64,000 bases of DNA, taken from contig NMRA01000017.1 in the NCBI GenBank assembly GCA_002633005.1, positions 342,443 through 406,442 of the forward strand. Reading direction: 5' to 3'. The notes beneath the pieces are model-generated. The model was not told where the DNA came from, made no database searches, and was given only the letters and a program-made list of their open reading frames with translations. The stretch is from Phoronis australis. Its lineage: Eukaryota; Phoronida; Phoronidae. The position numbers were made by a program, and so were the translations under genes. Each line of letters begins with the position of its first letter. Within the stretch, counting starts at the first letter, position 1. Positions 11,138 through 23,420 of this stretch are shown here, piece by piece.

Positions 11138-14100
11138 GATGTCAGGCTATAAATGTCTTAAATGGAAAGCGTATTTTTGCTACATTAAAAACTTATGTGT
11201 TCTGCATGACATAGGTGTAGCGCGGTTTGCCTAGTGCCGTGCTATGGCACATAATTTATTGATGAGACATGGTGAGTCTTCCACTTAGATGTCAATTAGC
11301 TTTCACTTATGTTTTACGCTGCTTCACCTGTAGTTATGGAGATGTGGAGATTTTCAGAGATATCTTGTTTAATTAAAAGCGTTTTTTCCATGTTGGCCAT
11401 TTGTGTTCGCTGATCACTTATGCCCTCAGTGTGAGTGTAGTTCTGGACTTCCACTCACATTTGGTCTAAGGGTTTGGTTTGCACCTTTGTAGCTACCCCA
11501 AAAGTGAAAGAAATGGAGTGGGTCAGGTTTGACAGAAGTTTTGTGAACTAAGTTGGAAGTGATTGTCATGAATAAAATGTACAAAGTAGTTCCTTGAAGT
11601 TGTTTTGAGTAAACAGAGATCAGAAATTTGGGCGCTAGCTCTGCTCCTGTCCCGCTATTTTCGGAACAAAGCCTTATTCAGTGTTGAATTATAGGCGTGA
11701 ATCCTGATACCTTTCAGTCAAGTGGAAATTGGCAAAAATCTGGTTGAAATATTTTAACCTAAATTTACGGAATCTAGAGTGCAAGTGCATTAGGATTCTT
11801 GTCTCCTCTCTTGTACCGGTTCAGTTGTAAATTTGTGATTTTAGGTAAAAAGGGCAATATCATTATTTTTTGGTCATTTTTGGCATCTCAATTTTCTGGT
11901 GCACTTAGCAAGGCAAAAAGACATAGTTTTGTTGAATTCCTTCATCTTCCAGAAATGCCATCTACTAAGTGTGCGTTTTGTAAATTATGCCGTTTTTCAT
12001 GTGTCTTGAGACTGGGTGTAAACAAGGGTTTTTATTGACCAAGACCAGTAAAAACATCAAAATCAGCCACTGGAACTGTGGTCTTTGCGCTTAAGTTGAC
12101 GTCACACTGCCCTCTGTTGGTTTTCCTATGTCAATATTTGTCAAAGCTGTGTGAAAGGTTGCATGTGTGTAACCATTGATTTTGTAGCACGCTATTCATG
12201 AATTGTTACGAATCCAACATTTATTTTGAAGTTCATGTCATCAATTATGAACAACTGGCATTACATGGCATTGTCTTGGCTTGTTGTTGCATTGACTACA
12301 GTAGGTGGTGACATTCCCTAAGGATAATATTGTTTTCCTTTGGGGGTACTCCTAGAATAACTGTAGGCAGTTGACAAACTACTTTGAGCTTTCATGGCTA
12401 TGGAAAACAGAACCCATGGAGCTTCAGTTTAGGATTAACTTGCATTTATTGTTTTTGGGATGCCAGAGATAAAATAATGAATCAATTGCCAAATCCAAGA
12501 AACACAAGGTAATGGTAAATAAATACTGATTTGACACTAAATGATGCATGTAAAGTCAGCCATTAAGGTCCAATAAACATTCTGTCAGAAAATAATATTC
12601 GATTGAAACCACTTAAAATTATAAACTTGGTTTCATGTTTTTCTTTGCTCAAGCTATAGATGATTTTCAGTGCTTGGGGAGAATTGACTGCTTGTTTTTA
12701 TTTAAAGACAGGCTAAACAAGTTGGCTTGCCTCGCCAATTCATTTTACATATGATGGCCTCGTGCTACAATGCAGAAAAATCAGATAACCCCAAGCCCAG
12801 GAACCATATCTGCCCAGTAAAGGAGCAGGTTAACACCAATCAGAACACTTAGACTTTGATGGACGGACACAGTGTTAATAGCAGCTTTCATTCATGTCAT
12901 TAATTATTTTAAAATTGATGTTGGAAATGCTCAACAATGCCTTGCTTCTATTTTTTGTTGTTGAGCAATACTACATATGAAAGGGTCTTAAAATGTGTTG
13001 ATATCTCCAAACTTCAGATAGCAGTTCATTCTTTTTTGTACAAGGATAATGTCTTGCCAATTGTACAAGGGTGATGTCTTGCTAATTTTGGACAAAAATT
13101 GACAAAACTGACCTTTTTTCATTTGGTTAAATGCTTCTATAATTTTTTATAGGTGAGGAGTTCCCACATGTGTGAACTCCGCTAAATCATACAACTGTAA
13201 AATCGTGCCTTCTGTTGGCCCAATACATTTTGTATTATTCTAATGGTTTTGTGTTATTCTAATCGCCGCACGTGTAGTAGGGATGCTTATTCTACAGGAG
13301 ACAATGGATTGTTTCACCTACAGTTTTGTAGTCTTAGAACAATCAAAATGTATTTGAAATTTGAATCGTTGGTGATCACACAAAGGATTTTTGCCCAGAG
13401 AATAATGTTGGTTGTCAATATTTGATCTTGTTGATTGATTGGTGGCTGAGTCCTATTAGATAACTTATTCAAACTTGTTGGCACTCATCAGCCCATACAG
13501 TGAGCATCTTACCAGTGTCTGAGTATATTGTGGAGCACGTCTGGAGGGGACACTGTTGCCTGATCCACTCCCCCCTGTGGCTAATAATGAAGAGTGGTTA
13601 ATTAGTTAATTGCGAGTAACACTTTGCCACCTGCTCTATATAGTCATGCTCCACTGGGTAGCCTCTTATTAAGTTTGCATGACCTCCTGCTGTTCACGGT
13701 TCATAATTCCTGAGTGCTGTCACTTCACAGGGGCTCAGGGTGTTCAATATGCAAGCTCTTGCAGAAATCAATGTGTTGACTGATTAAGAAGACCAGCTCT
13801 AATTATTACATGCAAATCTAGGACAGGACAGAGAACATGGGAGTTGTTGAATTGCTCTCAGTAGGGCTCCACCAAGGGCAAGTGAGGACTTAATTACATC
13901 TCAGTGCTGACTTCCGTGGGAGTAGGGCGGCCACGCACTTCCTTAGTTGGTTACAAAGTGATTCTTTACTGATCAGCTCTGCAGTACAAACATTGTTTGT
14001 GAACTTGAATGACTGTTATTACATGACTTGCACTGTTAGTCTCCTTCTATCTGATCTGGGAACCGTTCAAGTAACAAAGCTCATCTGACAATAGGAGTGT

Positions 14101-14269
14101 GAGAACTTATTGGTAGAGTGCACAACAGAAGTTTACATTGCAGCAGATGTTGGTTGCAGTGCACATGAAACCCTTTAGGAAGCTGGATCATGCCTTCTTG
14201 AATGATTGAATCCATTTAGACACCTTGAATTAGTTTAGCAAGTGTGAGCACACAAGTCAGAGAGTGGAA
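11138..14269. other. Upstream of candidate first exon 1A
   Basis: No exon is supported except one very short candidate at 11244-11271 (see findings). From about 13480 to 14269 the DNA is less AT-rich and less repetitive than its surroundings. It contains a TATATAG word at about 13639, so it could hold the promoter and 5' UTR of exon 1A, but no definite start-site signal is visible. A short direct repeat, TGTACAAGGATAATGTCTTG / TGTACAAGGGTGATGTCTTG, occurs at about 13037-13082. Confidence 0.35.
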
Positions 14270-14399
14270 ATGTTTGCCGCCACAAATGCCAATGTTTCCT
14301 GTGGCGACAATCACAAAGGATCCAGTCGTAAGATTTCACGCCTTGGAACAGTAATCACATCCAAGTTTACAGGACTGAAGCAGGGAAAGAAAGTAGCTG
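14270..14399 (+). CDS. KChIP candidate alternative first exon 1A
   Basis: The ATG at 14270 opens 43 codons plus one base up to a good donor (G|GTAGGT at 14400). The encoded N-terminus begins MFAATNANVSCGDNHKGSSR and ends in a basic segment, SKFTGLKQGKKVA. An in-frame TAG at 14231-14233 closes the frame upstream, fitting a first exon. The donor is in phase 1, so the last G joins the AC at 60914 to give Asp and the shared core continues in frame. RKIS is a possible basophilic kinase site. Unlike exons 1B and 1C it has no paralogue here to confirm selection. It would need to skip a 46.5-kb intron. Known KChIP genes use multiple first exons, so this is plausible but unproven. Confidence 0.5.
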
Positions 14400-14506
14400 G
14401 TAGGTGTATACTTCTTGACATTGTGACTAGCTAGCTGTGACTTGATCTTTAGTCACTGCCAAATAGGGTATGCTTGCTGCTGGCCAGGGCTATCTTAGGT
14501 ATTAGT

Positions 14507-14889
14507 TATGGTAAAAACTCTTTGGGACAGTGAAAAATTAAGGATTTTTTCCAGGTTGGAGTGCACACCAAATTTTAGAAATAGACAATATTGGCTTTCC
14601 CAAACTCAAGAGTGACAATCAATGACAATCAAGCATTCTCCTCCATGTTAAAGATATTGCATCGTCGGCAATTTTCTATGATTTTATGAACTTTAAAGCA
14701 TATTTTGCAACTTTGGTGACTAAAAAAAAAACGCTATTTCCGATATTTGAGAAACGTGACTCATAGGACATATGGTGATCGCCAACATTGCCCAAGTCTT
14801 AATCTTCATAATTAAGGAAATTCAAATTCGACTTGAATTTTGGCGTTCTGACTTTTAGAGAGTGCCCAAACTGGAGAATTTTTACCGTA
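14507..14889 (-). mobile_element. MITE family A, copy 2 (reverse orientation)
   Basis: The ends are TATGGTAAAAACTCTTTGGG and CAAACTGGAGAATTTTTACC followed by GTA, imperfect inverted repeats with TA borders. Reverse-complemented, its first 150 bp follow copy 1 (TTCTCCAGTTTGGG, AATTCAAGTC, TGAAGATT, TTTCTCAAATAT). It lies about 100 bp downstream of the donor of exon 1A. Non-coding. Confidence 0.7.
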
Positions 14890-16921
14890 GTGCGTGAGGC
14901 AAGTGTGTAGTGTATTATTTGATAACACTTTCTTTTATTGAATGTATGCCATTGAGGAGTCCTTGATCTGAAATACACCTGATAATAAAAACATTCATGC
15001 TAAGTAAGCTTCCCAAAGTATGTTTCAGTTTGTTGGATTCAATAATGCGTAACGATGCTGTAATAGGGCCGTCCCGGATTCCGTGGCAAGTCTCGGATTG
15101 CACGGCAATAGAAATTTCCTTTGTCCCTGAGATAAGAAAGCGTGTGACCTTGTTTTGGAAATAGGCACATTTTCATGTATCTTGTTGATGTCGAGAAGGC
15201 AAAGAATTTCAGATCACGCATCCGCAGGTATTTGTCCAGTTTATGAAACGTTTTCATGTCGGGAGTTGTAGCCAACAGCACAGCAGTAATACTTCGTTGG
15301 CATTGGGACTGCGAATAGAGTAATGCAACCGAGAAAAACAACAACTAATAACATGTTAAACTCCAGTGACACGAAAATGAGGCAGCAAATGTGCTGACGG
15401 ATGTTTGTGGCATTGCGGTAAAATATGCTGAGATTCGAGTATCGCTGTGTTCGGGGATGGCCTTATTTTCTGTGGTATCCACATTGTTTCCAAGGTGTTT
15501 TCAAGCATTTATTAGTCTGTCTTTTCTGATGCCCATAACCTGTTCACTACACAATTGTACACACTTCCATGGCTGTTCATGTGTGCCAGTCTACCTTTCA
15601 CTACCATTTAATCAATGTATTTCCTTTGTTTCTTGTCTGGCCTTTGTTGACACTTCCTGTTGTCTTCAAGTCAACATTAATTATTTACACAAGAATTCAT
15701 GCTACATATGTCTATTAAATTTCATTTTAGCTTTTATACAAAAGTTAAGGTAGGATAACAAAAATTGGAATGCACGTCACAATATACATTGTCGATAGTC
15801 AAATTCCATTACACCCACATGATAAAATTACATGTTAGGAAATTGGATACTAAAGCAGAGCTAGCTTTTATGTTGTGATAATAAAAACTTAAGTCATCTT
15901 TACCTGTCTGCCACCACTTACTTCAAAATACTGCAATATTCAAAATCTGCCTTCTGTTGCTATAGCAACAGCAGAACGCTAATGACAACTGTTTTGAAAA
16001 GGTACAAAAACTCATTAGTAGTTAATACTTCAAGGCAAAATTTGTTGGTGATGTGCATTTTGAAGTAGATTTTCTTACTCCCATTGAAAGATCTGATAGT
16101 AGCAGACATTTCTGCTCCCAGTCTCAAGTGTCTGTCTGTGATCTTGTAGAGCTTAGGGCACTATCACTAGTGTTTGTATTGCCATCATCAACTACACATT
16201 TTGATTAATGTTCTCATATTTATATATACTGAGCTCCAAGCTAGTGTTTGCAATCAGACGTCCATCGATTATCATTGATAGTTGTTGTTAACATATGGTA
16301 ACTGCCTAGCTTTGTTACCTATAATCCAGTTATAAATACTAATTTTCAAACCAAATACTTAAAATGTTCTTGATGAATTTGTTCTCAAAATCATGCCTGA
16401 TGATTTGACTAATGATCACGTTCTGCTACTAACTCGTAAACGTTCACAACTTAAACCGTACAAGAAATTCAAGTTGTAGCCAAGTGGCTACTTACCTTCC
16501 GTGATTATTTTCGTGCACAGCTTCTGTTTCTGGGATTATTGAGGTTTTAAAAAATGTACGATTTGAGGAGTTGAAAATGTCTCCATTGATACTGGCACCA
16601 GCCAGAAATGCACTAGATAGCATTTTACTATTTTTTAACGACTTGCAATTTTTTTTTTGTTCTCAAGGCCCTGTGGCTGGTTTTTATGCAGAATATCCTT
16701 TATTGCCATTTTAATTCCTGTTACTATAGATTATAGAATTTAAGAAGTTATTATCTTTCAACCGATTAAACAGGTTTATGTGTTACGACTTAAATATTGT
16801 AGGCTGCAATTTACATCTAAATCCCTGAATTAGTGGCTGAGAGAGAGAATTGGGATTTTTGGACCTTTAAACAAATGAAAGGAATCAAAGTGATTTATTA
16901 GATAACTGAAAATCCTGTTTG
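14890..16921 (+). other. Intron sequence; contains an RFX-type site
   Basis: No exon is supported. The longest frame (15391-15753, 120 codons) is Cys- and Phe-rich, reads like chance AT-rich sequence and has no splice signals. The X-box palindrome at 15956-15969 is listed separately. Confidence 0.45.
15956..15969. promoter_or_regulatory. RFX X-box-like palindrome
   Basis: GTTGCTATAGCAAC matches the RFX consensus RYYNYY-N(1-3)-RRNRAC exactly with a 2-bp spacer, and lies inside an 18-bp perfect palindrome (15954-15971). RFX factors bind such sites as dimers. No ciliary or other target gene is seen beside it, so activity is inference. Confidence 0.4.
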
Positions 16922-17105
16922 GACTGTAAATATTCGGAATAATGCCCAAGCTAACGTATGCACCAGCCCCTGAATTTTAAGAATTTTTGCTTTAGCACCC
17001 ACTGCTCGGGTACGCAGCCGCTCATCTACCTTTGGGAATTGTCAATTAATTGCCCACTGCTTGGTCTAGTGCCCACCCCTAATTTCATTCTCTGGATTGT
17101 TAGGC
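16922..17105. mobile_element. Degenerate end of a 4110-6516-type element
   Basis: The sequence CTGTAAATATTCGGAATAATGCCC aligns with the terminus of the 4110-6516 element. It is followed by GCACCAGCCCCTGAATTTTAAG and GCACCCACTGCTCGG, which match the complement of that element's GAGCAGTGGGCGG subterminal repeats. No opposite end is found nearby, so it is an eroded fragment. The hydrophobic frame across it (16958-17149) is not a gene. Confidence 0.5.
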
Positions 17106-17480
17106 ACTCTTTCAAGTGTAGAACCAGTCAGATTAGTTTCCAGTTATAGTTTAGTTGTTGTTTCTATTGGTGTCTTCTGAAATACATTAAAAGTTACCAA
17201 GATGTTGAAATTGACTCTTAACTGAAACCATAGTCAGTCATAGATTTCCATTTTTTGCTGCAACAAATTTATTTTTCTAAAGAATTAGTTTTGCCACAAT
17301 TTAAAAAAAGTTCAACCTAGTTGTTCACCTTCAAAGGTGGCTCAGTCATAGTGGCTCACACACTATATAGGTAACATCTTCTTTGTTTGAAATTATGCAT
17401 AAACTCAAATTGTATATTTTGAAAAACCTTGATAATCACAGAGAAGTCATGTTCACAATAATAATACTTAGCCATAGGCA

Positions 17481-17684
17481 GTCACATGGCCATGCACTCA
17501 CACAGCCATGCACTCACGTGGCCATGCATTCACATAGCCATGCAATCACATGGCCATGCACTCACATAGCCATGCAATCACATAGTCATGCAAACACATA
17601 GCCATGCACTCACATAGCCATGCACTCACATAGCAATGCAATCACATGGCCATGCACTCACATAGCCATGCAGTCACGTGGCTG
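17481..17684. repeat. 16-bp minisatellite, about 13 copies
   Basis: The unit is CATAGCCATGCACTCA with CATGG/CGTGG and CAATCA variants. A His-rich frame crosses it (17383-17601) only because of the repeat. Confidence 0.95.
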
Positions 17685-19941
17685 TGTTTTTCCCCTATAA
17701 ATCATGTTTTACTGAGGTTGTTGCAATTTGCACAAACATGAAATTTTCCGCACAGAACTTAAAAATTCTGCAGCTTCTTTATAGCATGTACAGCAGGGGA
17801 ACTCAGCTTTCAAAAATGAAGACTTGGCTTTCCTTGAACAGATCGAGTATTGATTTTTGATGGTTCTCGGTCTAAAAGGCCTTACTGTGTGAGTGCGTGA
17901 ATTAGACCCATGAGGCTGTATCTGGAACAAGGCTTTATCAAACATATTCTTTTGTCAGGTGTTTCACATACAGGCACATGGGAATTAATTGCATATCTAT
18001 GGTAAGATACGCGCGAGAACTCAGCTATCAAAAAAGAGTGATCTTTTCAAGTCATGTCAAAAATTATGAACAAAACCATTAAAAACGCTTAAAATTTTCT
18101 TGTAACATTTAGTATTAAAATTGTATAGACGTCAACACCTACCATTTTGTAATTGATAAATTTCGTGTAGGATTTCAGAAATTTGCTTGGAGGTTTTACT
18201 TAAGTATTTGATAAGTATGCGGTAAGTGTAGTCACTTACACTTAATTGCAGATATCGACTGCAACTTACTTTACAGGAGTACACGCACTCCCAGACATGC
18301 CCTTGAAGAAGAGAGCAGAATTCTTGTAAGAATGTTTTGTATGAACAATTCCATGTCTGTGGAAGTTGTTTCCTTGAAAAAAGGCAATCAGATGATTATA
18401 AATATCTTGGTTGTTATGATTGTAAACAATAAGTTTCTGACATCCTCCAGTATTTTATAAGTAGTCTTGTTAGTTTGTGTGACTTCATGCCTGTTGATGT
18501 CACATTTATTTTGTACAAACAATTCATCATAAGGCATTGAGAGTGGTTTTCTTCTCACATTTCACAAACACTCGACATTCTGCTTCTAAATTCACCTGCT
18601 GACCCGTATCTAGTCAAGTGACCATGGGAGATTCCACGTTATTCAAATGGACCCCCTATCTCAAATGTAGACCCCCTAGCTATTACGTTCTATTCAGTAT
18701 GTGGACGTCCAAGTTAAGTAAGCAAGTAACTATCTGTGTCTCGTAATTTTCTAACAGCATCTTTTGCAAGTCTTTAGCATGTTCAGAATAAATAGAGTTA
18801 AGATGTGGTGTAAGATACAAGGGAAAATCAAAAATTGGTCGGTCTTCAAAACCGCTTGCCTGGACTTCAAAACCAGTCGTCTAGATTGCAAAACTAAATG
18901 GCCGGCGACCAAATACATTGTCCAGACTTTTGATGGTTTAGGCACCCTACAAAAGGGTCGTCTATTTTAAAACAGAGCTCTAGAGAAGATTTTGTATCCT
19001 ATTGAGGTAGTGTATTTATGGTAGTGTATCTATGAAAGGGTGGCTTTTAATAATGGTGATATGTAACTGTCAAAAAGGGTCGTTATTGTGTTGTTTCTGT
19101 GTAGTGGCAAGGACAAGGCCCTGAGGTTGAAAACAATTTAGTCTTAAGTATTGCACTGCTACTATCAGTCACAAAAACAAAACCATGAAGTCTTTTTTCT
19201 GTGATTCATAGACAAGTGAGTTGTGTGTGCGTGCATGTACGTATGTGATTGCGATACGTGTGTGCAGGGACGTTTTTCTTGTTAATCTTTGCCCATTTTA
19301 CTAATTTGTTTAACTATAGTTTAGTTTCCTGTTGTTACCAATTTTTCAAATACAGTTCCTAACTTGTGTTTAATTGCCTATTGTTTCCATGGTAACCTTT
19401 TATTTTCATTTTTATGTCTCCAAAAGATGAAGGTATGTAAACTGCACCTTGTAATCATAACCTTTGCATTTCGTAGCATGATCTTTCGCCTCTGACCTTT
19501 AACCTCAGGTCACAGAGAATATGGCCTATGTTTTGTGCCTTAAATAGAGTGAAAACGTGGATGCAAAACAAGATGAAACTTATTTTGCTTTTCTTTTAAA
19601 ACTGCTTATGCTTATTTTGTTAATTTCAGTCTTCTTAATAAGTTTCATAAAATTCCCATTACTGTCTTTATTGTAACTGGCTTGTAAAAATAATTTGCTT
19701 AAAAAACTTGGCCTCAACATGTTTTGTTTTTTTTTCACATAAAAACATGTCTTGCACTTTTCATTTGTATTTTACTTTGCTATTCATGTTTTTGCTGTTT
19801 TGCCATCATTGTATTGCATCTAAACACCAAGCATTTAGCTGGACAATAATCTAATCTGAAATGTTTAGATTTGTAAAGTTGTGTCTCAAGTAGATCTTCA
19901 GTGATGCTTGCTCACCTAATCTGTGTGATAAGACAGCAGTG
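17685..19941 (+). other. Intron sequence, no exon supported
   Basis: No convincing exon. It holds a three-copy 21-bp repeat at 18843-18905 (CTTCAAAACCGCTTGCCTGGA and relatives), which creates a short open frame. It also holds an X-box-like site GTTTCCATGGTAAC at 19383-19396. Confidence 0.4.
19383..19396. promoter_or_regulatory. RFX X-box-like site
   Basis: GTTTCCATGGTAAC matches RYYNYY-N2-RRNRAC and the strong form GTTNCCATGGNAAC. It is one of three such strong matches in the window (with 15956-15969 and 62121-62134). Function unknown. Confidence 0.35.
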
Positions 19942-20005
19942 TGGCTTAGTGTGATAGGTGCCACTTTCTTTAGGCCATGGGTTCGAGTCCCACTGGGCCA
20001 GATTG
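19935..20005 (+). repeat. tRNA-like SINE head or tRNA pseudogene
   Basis: Box A-like TGGCTTAGTGTGATAGG at 19942 and a perfect box B GGTTCGAGTCC at 19980-19990 have tRNA-like spacing. Four of five T-stem pairs form, but the 5' and 3' acceptor strands do not pair. It is therefore not a functional tRNA but a tRNA-derived SINE head or decayed tRNA. No defined SINE tail is recognised downstream. Confidence 0.55.
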
Positions 20006-20316
20006 CTAGACCCTTGATTCAGGTTTCCAGTTCGTTTGCTCAGTTTTAACTATACATTAATAAAGCACAAAAATAGTTCCAGGTGATCAGTGCAATGGGC
20101 CCACATGCGCAGCCTGCACACGTCTGCTGCAACCTGTACCAGACCACCTGCAATTGTTTTTTTTTAATCTGTGTGATTATTTCATTTGATATTTTGAGAG
20201 TAGTTCTCTATACTTTGTGTGAAGTTTGTATACTCCTTTACCTCCCTTGTGACTTGATACTAAATTCATCGAGGTTGAATAATTGTTACTGAAAAGATGA
20301 AGCCAAAAGGTACGCT

Positions 20317-20800
20317 GCTTTATTTAAGCTAAGACTACATTACCCAAGCTTGGACTGTATTATTCAACCTTGGACGACTATGTTATTGAATCTAGGGCTA
20401 TATTATTCAAGCTTGGACTATATTATCCAAACTTACACTATATATTCATGATGAACTTTATCATTCAAGCTTGGACTGTATTATTCCACCTTGGACTGTA
20501 TCATTCAACCTTGGACTATATGATTCAAACTTAGTCTATATGTTCAGGCTTAGACTGTATTATTCAGGCTTGGACTGTATTGTTCAAACTTGAACTATAT
20601 ATTCATGCTTGGACTATATTATTCAAGGTTGTACTATTTATTCAACCTTGTACTATATTATTCAACCTTGGACTTTTATTCAATCTTGGACTATATATTC
20701 ATCTTTGGACTTTATATTCAACTTGGACTAAATTATTCAAATTTAGATGACGTGTTCAAGCTTGGACTGTATTATTCAAGCTTGAAATATATTATTGAAC
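20317..20800. repeat. About 20-bp AT-rich minisatellite (TATTATTCAAGCTTGGACTG)
   Basis: Over twenty degenerate copies of TATTATTCAAGCTTGGACTG, with variants CAACCTTGGAC and CAAACTTAGAC. A Tyr/Leu-rich frame (20590-20874) is an artefact of it. Confidence 0.95.
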
Positions 20801-21373
20801 TTTTTGGGATTAATTTATTCAAGGTTCTAGCTAAGTTAGAAGTGTGGCAGACATTTTTATTTTGGTGCACTTGAGGGTACAGACAGGGGTTATATGTTTA
20901 TTTTGGTCACCACTCTGCTAACAAGTTTTGGTTGGTTGTGGAATTCTCAATATGTGGTGTCTATCGATACCCAATGATCATTTTATAAAAACGTGCCTGT
21001 GGGTGAATTGACACACATGGCTTCAAGTCTATGGATCAATTTGGAGGACTTATGGGCCACGTTGTTTTTTTGTCTTTATTCACTTATTTTAATGCATCCC
21101 TCGCATTGAGTTAACCAACCAAAGCACATCAACGGAATTATTTTTGTGCCAATGATACAAAGCACACTCCTAAAATTCTCCCAGTATACCTGATACAGTA
21201 AGCTTGACCAGCTATCTTATTCAAATTTGCAGAGTAATCAGGTTAGGAAGAGAAAAGCTTTTCCAAGCTTGAGAGTCGATGTAGAAAAAGGTGACTGGTC
21301 CAACAAGCTTTCTTAAAGATTTTTTACCAACCAATCTCATTTACTTTACTCATCATTTGTCTTTTACAAACTA
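20801..21373 (+). other. Intron sequence with a dispersed-repeat fragment
   Basis: No exon. At 20999-21060 GGTGAATTGACACACATGGC then TTCAAGTCTATGGATCAATT matches 36058-36118 and, more weakly, about 30513-30550. This is an interspersed family without visible ends. Confidence 0.45.
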
Positions 21374-21480
21374 GGTTAGTAAATTAGCAATGGTTAGTAA
21401 GTTAGCAATAGTTAGTAAGTTAGCAATGGTTAGTAAGTTAGCAATGGTTAGTAAGTTAGCAAGGGTTAGTAATTTAACAA
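21374..21480. repeat. 18-bp tandem repeat, six copies
   Basis: The unit is GGTTAGTAAGTTAGCAAT. Copies differ by single bases, and the last is degenerate. Confidence 0.95.
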
Positions 21481-21879
21481 AGCTTGTATTGTCCGGTGAG
21501 GTCAGTTTCAGTGTTTCCTTCAAGAAGAAGACTGAGGCATTGTTTTTACAATCAAAATAAGATTAATTACTGAAAAATTCCCAATGGCTTTCTCAAAAGA
21601 GACCACTGCTTTTAACTTTGTCATCAGCAAATGGGTGTGATTCACAAAATGCGCAATCGATGCACTTGGATAATTGAGCAGGAAATCTTTGTCATATTGC
21701 ACCGAGTCTTTTGTATGTATGCTTGTTAATGAACTCAAACTGTTAAACCTTGTTTTGGAAAGTCACAATCTTGTTGTTCATGTAAATAATTGTACATTAT
21801 ATGTGAATTTCTATTTTTATTTCCTTTAAGGTGACTTCCAATTTTGTACAAAAATCTGTTTTCATGCGCCTCCTTATAA

Positions 21880-23420
21880 ATATATTCATGCATTATGTTG
21901 TCATTCCCGCGCCTCCAGCCATTCTCCCTCCTATCTGTCCATCTGGCTTCCGCTGCTATCTCCAAAACACTCCACTGGATTTTCATGAAAATTTGCTGAC
22001 ATGTTCCTATCATGCACAGGACTGGGTGATCAATTTTTCAGACAGATCCGACTACTGGAGAATCCTTTAATGGGAATTTTAGCTTTTTCATTTGTCTGTG
22101 TATCTTCAGAGTTCCCTGACAGATTTTCATGGAGTTTAGCTAACAGGTATCTGTGGTGGCTGACGCCTTCTCTTTTTTGGATGGATTTGGCAGATGTGTT
22201 CCTAGGAAGCTGGTGACAGAGGATGATGGGTGTTGGACTGATACGACTACCACTCTGCCCCCTGGTGACAATATTAATTTTTGTGTTTGATATGTTGCAT
22301 ATAAGTTTCTGTTGAAGAGATGAACATGCCTTACCAATTTTGTGCCTTTTAATGGCAATTTTATGAAACATCTCTAGAAGCACAATGTTTGCGGTGTTAT
22401 CGTGGGTGCATTTCAACATTCAGCATTGTTTTTGTATTATTTTCAAGTCTAGTTTTAGGCATCTATCTCTCTATCTGGCAAACCACTCTATTAGTATGAA
22501 AATTGGCATACCGGTATGTGTTCCTACTGGGAAGAGTATGGCTGATGCGTTTCAGAAGAGTTTGACTGCTGTGACAGCCCCTAGTGGCAGTTTTGTTTTT
22601 TTGTTTGTGTCAATTTTACTTTTTCTACCTGTGGTTCAGTACAAGTCCATGAATGGATCTTCAGGAAATTTTAGGCGTGTTTCTATGTAGGAGAATATAA
22701 CCGATGTGGATTTTTTGTCCAGAGTCTTCTATTGGCAATTTATGTGTTCCTTCAGTTTGCGTTTACTTTTATATCTGCTAGGTTCCTTGTTAGAAGTTCA
22801 TGACATTTGGCAAATAAGTTACCTAGACAATGCATGCACACTGTTTCAGATGAATTTTGCCTTCCAGAATTTTCCGTAGATAAGCCCATGAGCGTGTATT
22901 TGGAAAATGAAAATTTTCAGGCATTTCTGAGTAACACCAAATAAATGCCTAGGTGTTTATTCAGAAAGGGGGCATGTAAACAGAAAGTCATAGCCTCGGC
23001 TGATATGAAAACATTAGCGATTTTTTGCATAAAACTGCTTTTAATTTTAAGTTAATAAATACAAAGTTCACCAGCTCTTTGTTCGTTTTTTGTAAATAAC
23101 AAATGCTCCACAAAATTGACTTTGTGGCTAAAAGTTGATGCTGAGTGGACACTTGACACCAGAAGTAATGTAACACTAAATAAATGCCCATGAGTGTTTA
23201 TTCCGCATAATTTTTCGAGTTAACTCCCATGCATGTAGCATTTCATCATGTGGGTTTATCTATGGAAAATCCTGGCGTGTTGCGCCCTCTAGTGGCCTTT
23301 CTATTGTTTTTGTGTCCTTTTTGTCATCTACCTCCCTATCATCCAAAATCATGATAAAAGGTGGCAGGTGTGTTCATATTATGAGAGCATTTCTGACTTA
23401 ATTTCCATCCCCTAGTAGCT
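21880..23420. repeat. Degenerate repeat region, units of roughly 300 bp
   Basis: A motif like CACTGGATTTTCATGAAAAT then TTGGCA...TGTTCCTA recurs at about 21970, 22110, 22485, 22790 and 23335. A second motif, CCCCTAGTGGCAGTTTTGTT...TGTGTC, recurs at about 22253, 22576 and 23285. The two alternate, suggesting a diverged tandem array or clustered copies of one interspersed element. Frames here (for example 22030-22419 minus) are not supported as genes. Within it AATAAATGCC...GTGTTTATT occurs at about 22940 and 23179, resembling termini of the AATAAGCGCC-type DNA elements. Confidence 0.5.
23282..23295 (-). promoter_or_regulatory. CTCF-like motif in a repeat
   Basis: The minus strand reads CCACTAGAGGGCGC, an exact match to the core CTCF consensus CCASYAGRKGGCRS. 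It sits in one copy of the CCCTAGTGGC repeat motif. CTCF is conserved in bilaterians, but occupancy cannot be judged from sequence. Confidence 0.3.

Noticed and set aside
15391-15753. 120-codon Cys/Phe-rich frame as a membrane-protein exon
   Set aside because: No splice signals in a usable phase and composition typical of T-rich non-coding DNA.
17481-17684. CRISPR-like regular repeats
   Set aside because: The 16-bp units are directly adjacent with no unique spacers, and the genome is eukaryotic.
19935-20005. A functional tRNA gene on the plus strand
   Set aside because: Box B is perfect but the acceptor strands do not pair and no normal anticodon arm could be drawn.
20590-20874. 94-codon Tyr/Leu-rich frame
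   Set aside because: Produced by the AT-rich tandem repeat; no domain or splice context.
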